Source of the DNA: Akkermansia muciniphila
GTDB taxonomy: Bacteria > Verrucomicrobiota > Verrucomicrobiia > Opitutales > Opitutaceae
Length of the DNA stretch: 37,061 nt
Assembly: GCA_945898185.1 (NCBI GenBank)
Contig: CAMDHP010000012.1
Location: 1-37,061, forward strand
Direction: 5' to 3'
The position numbers were made by a program, and so were the translations under genes. Below, in pieces: positions 33,889-37,061 of the stretch (position 1 is the stretch's first letter; each line of letters begins with the position of its first letter). The notes under the pieces are model-generated. The model made no database searches, was not told where the DNA came from, and saw only the letters and a program-made list of their open reading frames with translations.

Positions 33889-36183
33889 TCAGAACTCGTC
33901 GTAGGCGATTTGGTTGGCGGGGACGCCGAGGTCGGTGAGGACCTTGACGCAGGCCTTGATCATCATGGGCGGGCCGCAGAGGTAGTATTCAACCGCCTTG
34001 GGGTTGGTGTGGGCGCGTAAGTGTTTTTCCAATACGACGTCGTGGATGAAGCCGGTGTGGCCGGTCCAGGCGTCCTCGGGCAGGGGCGAGCTGAGGGCGA
34101 GGTGGAAGGCGAAGTTCGGGTGCGCGTCGGCAAGGGTTTGAAAGTAGTCGGCGTAGAAGATCTCCTGTTTGGAGCGCGCGCCATACCAGAAGGACACGCG
34201 GCGGGCGGTGTGCTCGGTTTCGAAAAGTTGCGACAGGTGGGCGCGGAGCGGGGCCATGCCCGCTCCTCCGCCGATGTAAACCATCTCGCGCTGGGTGGGC
34301 TTGGGGTGGAAGTCGCCGAAGGGGCCGATGGCGCTGACAGTATCGCCCGGCTTCAGGCTGAAGATGTAAGCGGAGCCGACACCGGGCGCGCAGGCTTGGC
34401 CGGGAGGCGGGGTGGCGATGCGAACGTTGAAGCGAAGGACACGCTCGGTCTGCTGGTTGCTGGCGAGGGAGTAGTTGTTGCGGCGGCCGGGCTCGGGGTT
34501 TTTAGCGACGAGATCGAAGACGTGCTGGGTGCGCCAGACCGATGCAAAGGGCTCCGGGATGTCGAATCCGGCGAAGCGGAGCTCGGCGTAGGCGGGGATG
34601 TCGAGCTGGAGGTAGTCGCCGGGGGTGAAGGTGATCTGCTCGGCGGAGTCGACGGGTTCGAGGACGAGCTCTTTGATGAAAGTGGCGACGTTGCGGTTCG
34701 AGACGACGCGAAGTTTGTAGGTTTTTTGGGGGCGGGCGCCGACGCCGCCGGCCTGGATGACGTTGAGGTGGAGGCGGCCGCCGCGCTCCTCAATGGGGAA
34801 GGTGGCGAGGCCGCGGCAAATGGGGGCGCGGGCGGGTGAGCCATCGGCGAGGTTGAACCGGCCGTTGTGCTTGGGGCATTCGATGATTTTGCCCTTCACG
34901 AGGCCGTTGGCGAGGTGGGTGTTGCCGTGGGTGCAGATGCCGTCGGTGGCGTATAGTTTGCCCTCGGCGTCGCGGTAGAGGGCGTAGGTCTTTTTGCCGT
35001 AGTCGAAGCGAATGACGTCGGCGGGACCGAGATCGGCGGCGGCGCAGACCTCGATCCAGCCGCGGGCGTCGGGAAGCGGGGGGCGAGGAGCGGGGAGCGA
35101 GGAGCTAGAAGAGGAAACCCGAGTGCGGGGGGCGGGGAGCACGCGTTTGACGTGGAAAGCGGGGTCTTTGACCTGGCGCAGGACGGAGGGGATGATCTCG
35201 CGCCACGCGGCGAGGAGACTCGGGTAGGGGGTGGGGCAGTCGTCCTTCACGGCGGCGTGGAGCTTGGGCAGGGCGTGGTAGGGCACGAGCGGGAACATGT
35301 GGTGTTCCACGTGGTAGTTCATATTCCAATACAGAAAGCGGTGGACGAAGTTCATGTAAACCGTCCGGCAGTTAAGGCGGTGATCGAGGACGTTTTCGGC
35401 GAGGCCGGTGTGTTGGGTGAGGCCATAAACGACCATGAGCCAGGAGCCGAAGACATTGGCCAGACCGACGAAGAGCAGCGGGAGGATACTCTGGGTTACG
35501 ATGGCAGTGGCGATGACGCCGGCGTAGATTGCGAAGGAGAGGCGGGCCTTGCGGTAGATTTTTTTGAATTCGGTTTCAGGGATGAAAGTCTTCTCGTCGT
35601 TAGACATGCGGCCGAGGGAGTGGCGGAAGAGTTTACCGAAGTAGACGGGATATACGCCGATGTTGAAAAAGCCCAGAATGATGGCTTTGACGTCCGGCGG
35701 GCGGGGGACGGCGATCTCGGGGTCGCGGCCAACAATGATGGTATCGGAGTGGTGGCGGGTGTGGGACCAACGCCAGAGGGTGGACTCGCGCATGACCATG
35801 AACGAGGCGATTTCGTAGAGGGCGTTGTTCAGCCAGTCGGTTTTAAAGGCGGTGCCGTGGCTGGACTCGTGCCAACGGGAGTCGGAGGTGGAGCCGTAGA
35901 GCACGGCGTAGAAAGCGTAGGGCAGGATGGCCCACCACGAGCTCCAGAGGGCGTAAGTGGCGTATGCGGAGCCGAGGAGGAGTGCGAACCAAATAAAGGT
36001 ATCGCGAAGGGCGGGGCCGTCGCGGCGCTCGAGAAGACTGCGCATGGTGGCGCGGGGCACGGGGCATTGATACCACTCGGCCTCGGCGAGGCCGCGCTCG
36101 ATGGCGCGGGTGGCACTTTCGCCGGTGAGGGAGTAATCGAGCTTGGTGGGGACAGGCAGGACGGCGGTGGCTTGTTCAGACAT
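33889..36183 (-). CDS. Three-part fusion: membrane desaturase/hydroxylase, Rieske ferredoxin, NqrF-like reductase
   Basis: The 764-aa protein has three parts. Residues 1-345 form a membrane di-iron desaturase/hydroxylase with His boxes HESSH (105-109), HTRHH (141-145) and HVEHH (291-295), plus H258. A Ser/Pro-rich linker (350-373) leads to a Rieske domain (375-475) with CTH (C417, H419) and CPKH (C436, H439). Residues 487-764 are an FAD/NAD(H) reductase like the C-terminus of NqrF: NNYSLAS (569-575), IATPPP, SFWYGARS and CGPPMM (736-741). Electrons could thus run NADH to FAD to Rieske to di-iron centre in one chain. MocD, MocE and MocF carry such parts separately. The substrate is unknown (a methylated sugar or inositol, or a lipid). 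Confidence 0.92.
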   Translation of the reverse strand: MSEQATAVLPVPTKLDYSLTGESATRAIERGLAEAEWYQCPVPRATMRSLLERRDGPALRDTFIWFALLLGSAYATYALWSSWWAILPYAFYAVLYGSTSDSRWHESSHGTAFKTDWLNNALYEIASFMVMRESTLWRWSHTRHHSDTIIVGRDPEIAVPRPPDVKAIILGFFNIGVYPVYFGKLFRHSLGRMSNDEKTFIPETEFKKIYRKARLSFAIYAGVIATAIVTQSILPLLFVGLANVFGSWLMVVYGLTQHTGLAENVLDHRLNCRTVYMNFVHRFLYWNMNYHVEHHMFPLVPYHALPKLHAAVKDDCPTPYPSLLAAWREIIPSVLRQVKDPAFHVKRVLPAPRTRVSSSSSSLPAPRPPLPDARGWIEVCAAADLGPADVIRFDYGKKTYALYRDAEGKLYATDGICTHGNTHLANGLVKGKIIECPKHNGRFNLADGSPARAPICRGLATFPIEERGGRLHLNVIQAGGVGARPQKTYKLRVVSNRNVATFIKELVLEPVDSAEQITFTPGDYLQLDIPAYAELRFAGFDIPEPFASVWRTQHVFDLVAKNPEPGRRNNYSLASNQQTERVLRFNVRIATPPPGQACAPGVGSAYIFSLKPGDTVSAIGPFGDFHPKPTQREMVYIGGGAGMAPLRAHLSQLFETEHTARRVSFWYGARSKQEIFYADYFQTLADAHPNFAFHLALSSPLPEDAWTGHTGFIHDVVLEKHLRAHTNPKAVEYYLCGPPMMIKACVKVLTDLGVPANQIAYDEF
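35094..35111 (+). repeat. Linker-coding segment matching the intergenic repeat
   Basis: GGAGCGAGGAGCTAGAAG here matches GGAGCGAGGAGTTAGAAG (minus strand of 32808-32825) with one difference. In the oxygenase gene it encodes the Ser-run of the linker, residues 358-363. Confidence 0.55.
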
Positions 36184-36215
36184 GATTTAAGAAGTTTTGC
36201 GGGGGAAGATTAAGT

Positions 36216-36771
36216 TTAAGAAACGGTGGTGAAAGCGTAGGCGGTCGTGTGGCGGAGGGTTTGACTGGGACGGAGGATGATATCGCCGAGGGAGGGGGTG
36301 GCAGGGCTGGCGGGGTCGCCTTGGCATTCCAAGCAGAGGGCGGAATGGGGGCCTTAGGGGACGCCAGATTTACCGGGGAGGGATTTATCAAGGGCGGAAG
36401 CGGTGTAGAGTTGCAGGCAGGCTCTGTTGTAGTGACGGAAAGGATACGTCAGGAGGCGGGGTCGGTGAGGCAGGCGGCTTTGCGAAGCCAGGCGGCGTGC
36501 GGGAGAAAGTAGAGGCCGCTGTGCTGTTTGTGGAGCTGAGGGATAGCTCAGCTGAGGCGTCGGGCGTGGGCCGGTCGGTGGATGGCCCGGAATCTATGAC
36601 GAAGGTGTTTTCGGTGGTGATCGTGTAGGTGACGAAAACGGTGACGTTTCCGCCGTATTTGAGCGCCTCTAGCGTGAGGCCGCCGGTGCCGGCGAGGGTC
36701 CATGCATAGACGGAAAGGCCATCCGGAAGACGACCGCAGAGAGTAGAGGTGGTGACGGATGCGGGGGGCAT
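36216..36771 (-). pseudogene. Decayed aldose 1-epimerase (galactose mutarotase) gene
   Basis: The start at 36771 gives a mutarotase-like N-terminus (CGRLPDGLSVYAWTLAGTGG, ending YGG near 36648). A jump past roughly 100 missing residues leads to VTYTITTENTFVIDSGPSTD, then the frame changes. The C-terminal half is readable in other frames: LTDPAS, TGA (36449-36451), RILSVTTTEP, a one-base frameshift near 36415-36421, CLQLYTASALDKS, TAA (36354-36356), then HSALCLECQGDPASPATP to the final stop at 36216-36218. Intact mutarotases have about 340 residues. A deletion, two frame changes and two stops show that the gene is dead. It lies 32 bases upstream of the oxygenase gene on the same strand. Confidence 0.82.
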
Positions 36772-36796
36772 AAGGAGGACTGTATCGCAGGGTGAT

Positions 36797-36825
36797 CTTA
36801 TACGTCTTACGCGGTGGATTGTCTT
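36797..36825 (-). promoter_or_regulatory. Possible sigma-70-like promoter before the pseudogene
   Basis: Read on the minus strand, AAGACA (36820-36825) and TATAAG (36797-36802) are spaced by 17 bases, 25 bases before the pseudogene ATG. It may now drive the oxygenase gene. The -35 match is weak. Confidence 0.3.
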
Positions 36826-37061
36826 TTCGCGGTTAGTGCAATAGTGATCGTCTTTTGTCCAAAAGGTTAGATCCCGGGTGCAGTTTTGGGATGAATGGGA
36901 AGCGGGAGCCTGATGCGCGGCTGGATTAAAAAGGTGGGCGTAGAAATAAGCGCTTGCTGGCAATTTAGGCCGTCGGAGAGGGTGGGGGATCACGGCCCGT
37001 ATTCTGCGCCTATGCGTGGGGAGAAGTCTTGTTGTGGGCGCGCATGGAGTTCTTATATTTT
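36826..37061. other. Right-edge region without an assignable gene
   Basis: No supported gene is visible. An ATG at 37012 opens a plus-strand frame that runs off the window after 16 codons, too short to judge. Confidence 0.4.

Noticed and set aside
33889-36183. Plain fatty acid desaturase annotation
   Set aside because: It would describe only the first 345 residues and miss the Rieske and reductase parts.
36388-36993. A 201-aa intact minus-strand gene
   Set aside because: Its middle part is the mutarotase N-terminus and the rest is out-of-frame remnant; the first ~70 residues look non-coding.
37012-37061. Start of a plus-strand gene at the right edge
   Set aside because: Only 16 codons are visible and nothing supports them.

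Overview
The window looks like a chromosomal segment of a high-GC Verrucomicrobiota bacterium, probably of the Opitutaceae. This placement is inferred from gene content (an alternative complex III operon running directly into cbb3-oxidase genes, an OpcA-type protein beside zwf, Tat-type and lipoprotein signals of a Gram-negative cell) and was not tested by phylogeny. No rRNA, tRNA, CRISPR array, transposase or phage gene was seen.

Layout. 1-5.6 kb, plus strand: the 3' part of a gene for an unrecognised protein carrying two copies of an ~80-residue domain, a YraN-family gene, then zwf, opcA-like and pgl (oxidative pentose phosphate entry). A REP-like inverted repeat separates these from a minus-strand operon (5.7-9.9 kb): an ABCG-type ATPase-permease, a small lipoprotein and a large secreted alpha-helical protein. 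trpA follows on the plus strand.

11.0-22.9 kb, plus strand, is one long respiratory operon. A small Tat-leader-like ORF precedes actABCDEF (alternative complex III, quinol to cytochrome c/oxidase), a 102-aa membrane protein, ccoS, ccoN, ccoO, a mono-haem ccoP-like gene and a 29-codon one-helix ORF. Quinol oxidation and oxygen reduction are thus encoded together. A META-domain lipoprotein gene follows.

23.4-30.4 kb, minus strand, is a peptide-type ABC importer (two permeases, lipoprotein solute-binding protein, two ATPases), ending in a NUDIX hydrolase gene. murI diverges from it at 30.6 kb.

31.8-36.8 kb, minus strand, holds a beta-hydroxyacid dehydrogenase-like gene, an IolE-like TIM-barrel gene, a 764-aa three-part protein and a decayed aldose 1-epimerase pseudogene. 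The three-part protein joins a membrane di-iron desaturase/hydroxylase, a Rieske ferredoxin and an NqrF-like flavin reductase. It looks like a self-sufficient oxygenase with its whole electron chain in one polypeptide, comparable in parts to the separate MocD, MocE and MocF proteins of rhizopine catabolism. It is the most unusual element in the window. Its linker is encoded by a sequence nearly identical to a piece of intergenic DNA about 2.3 kb away.
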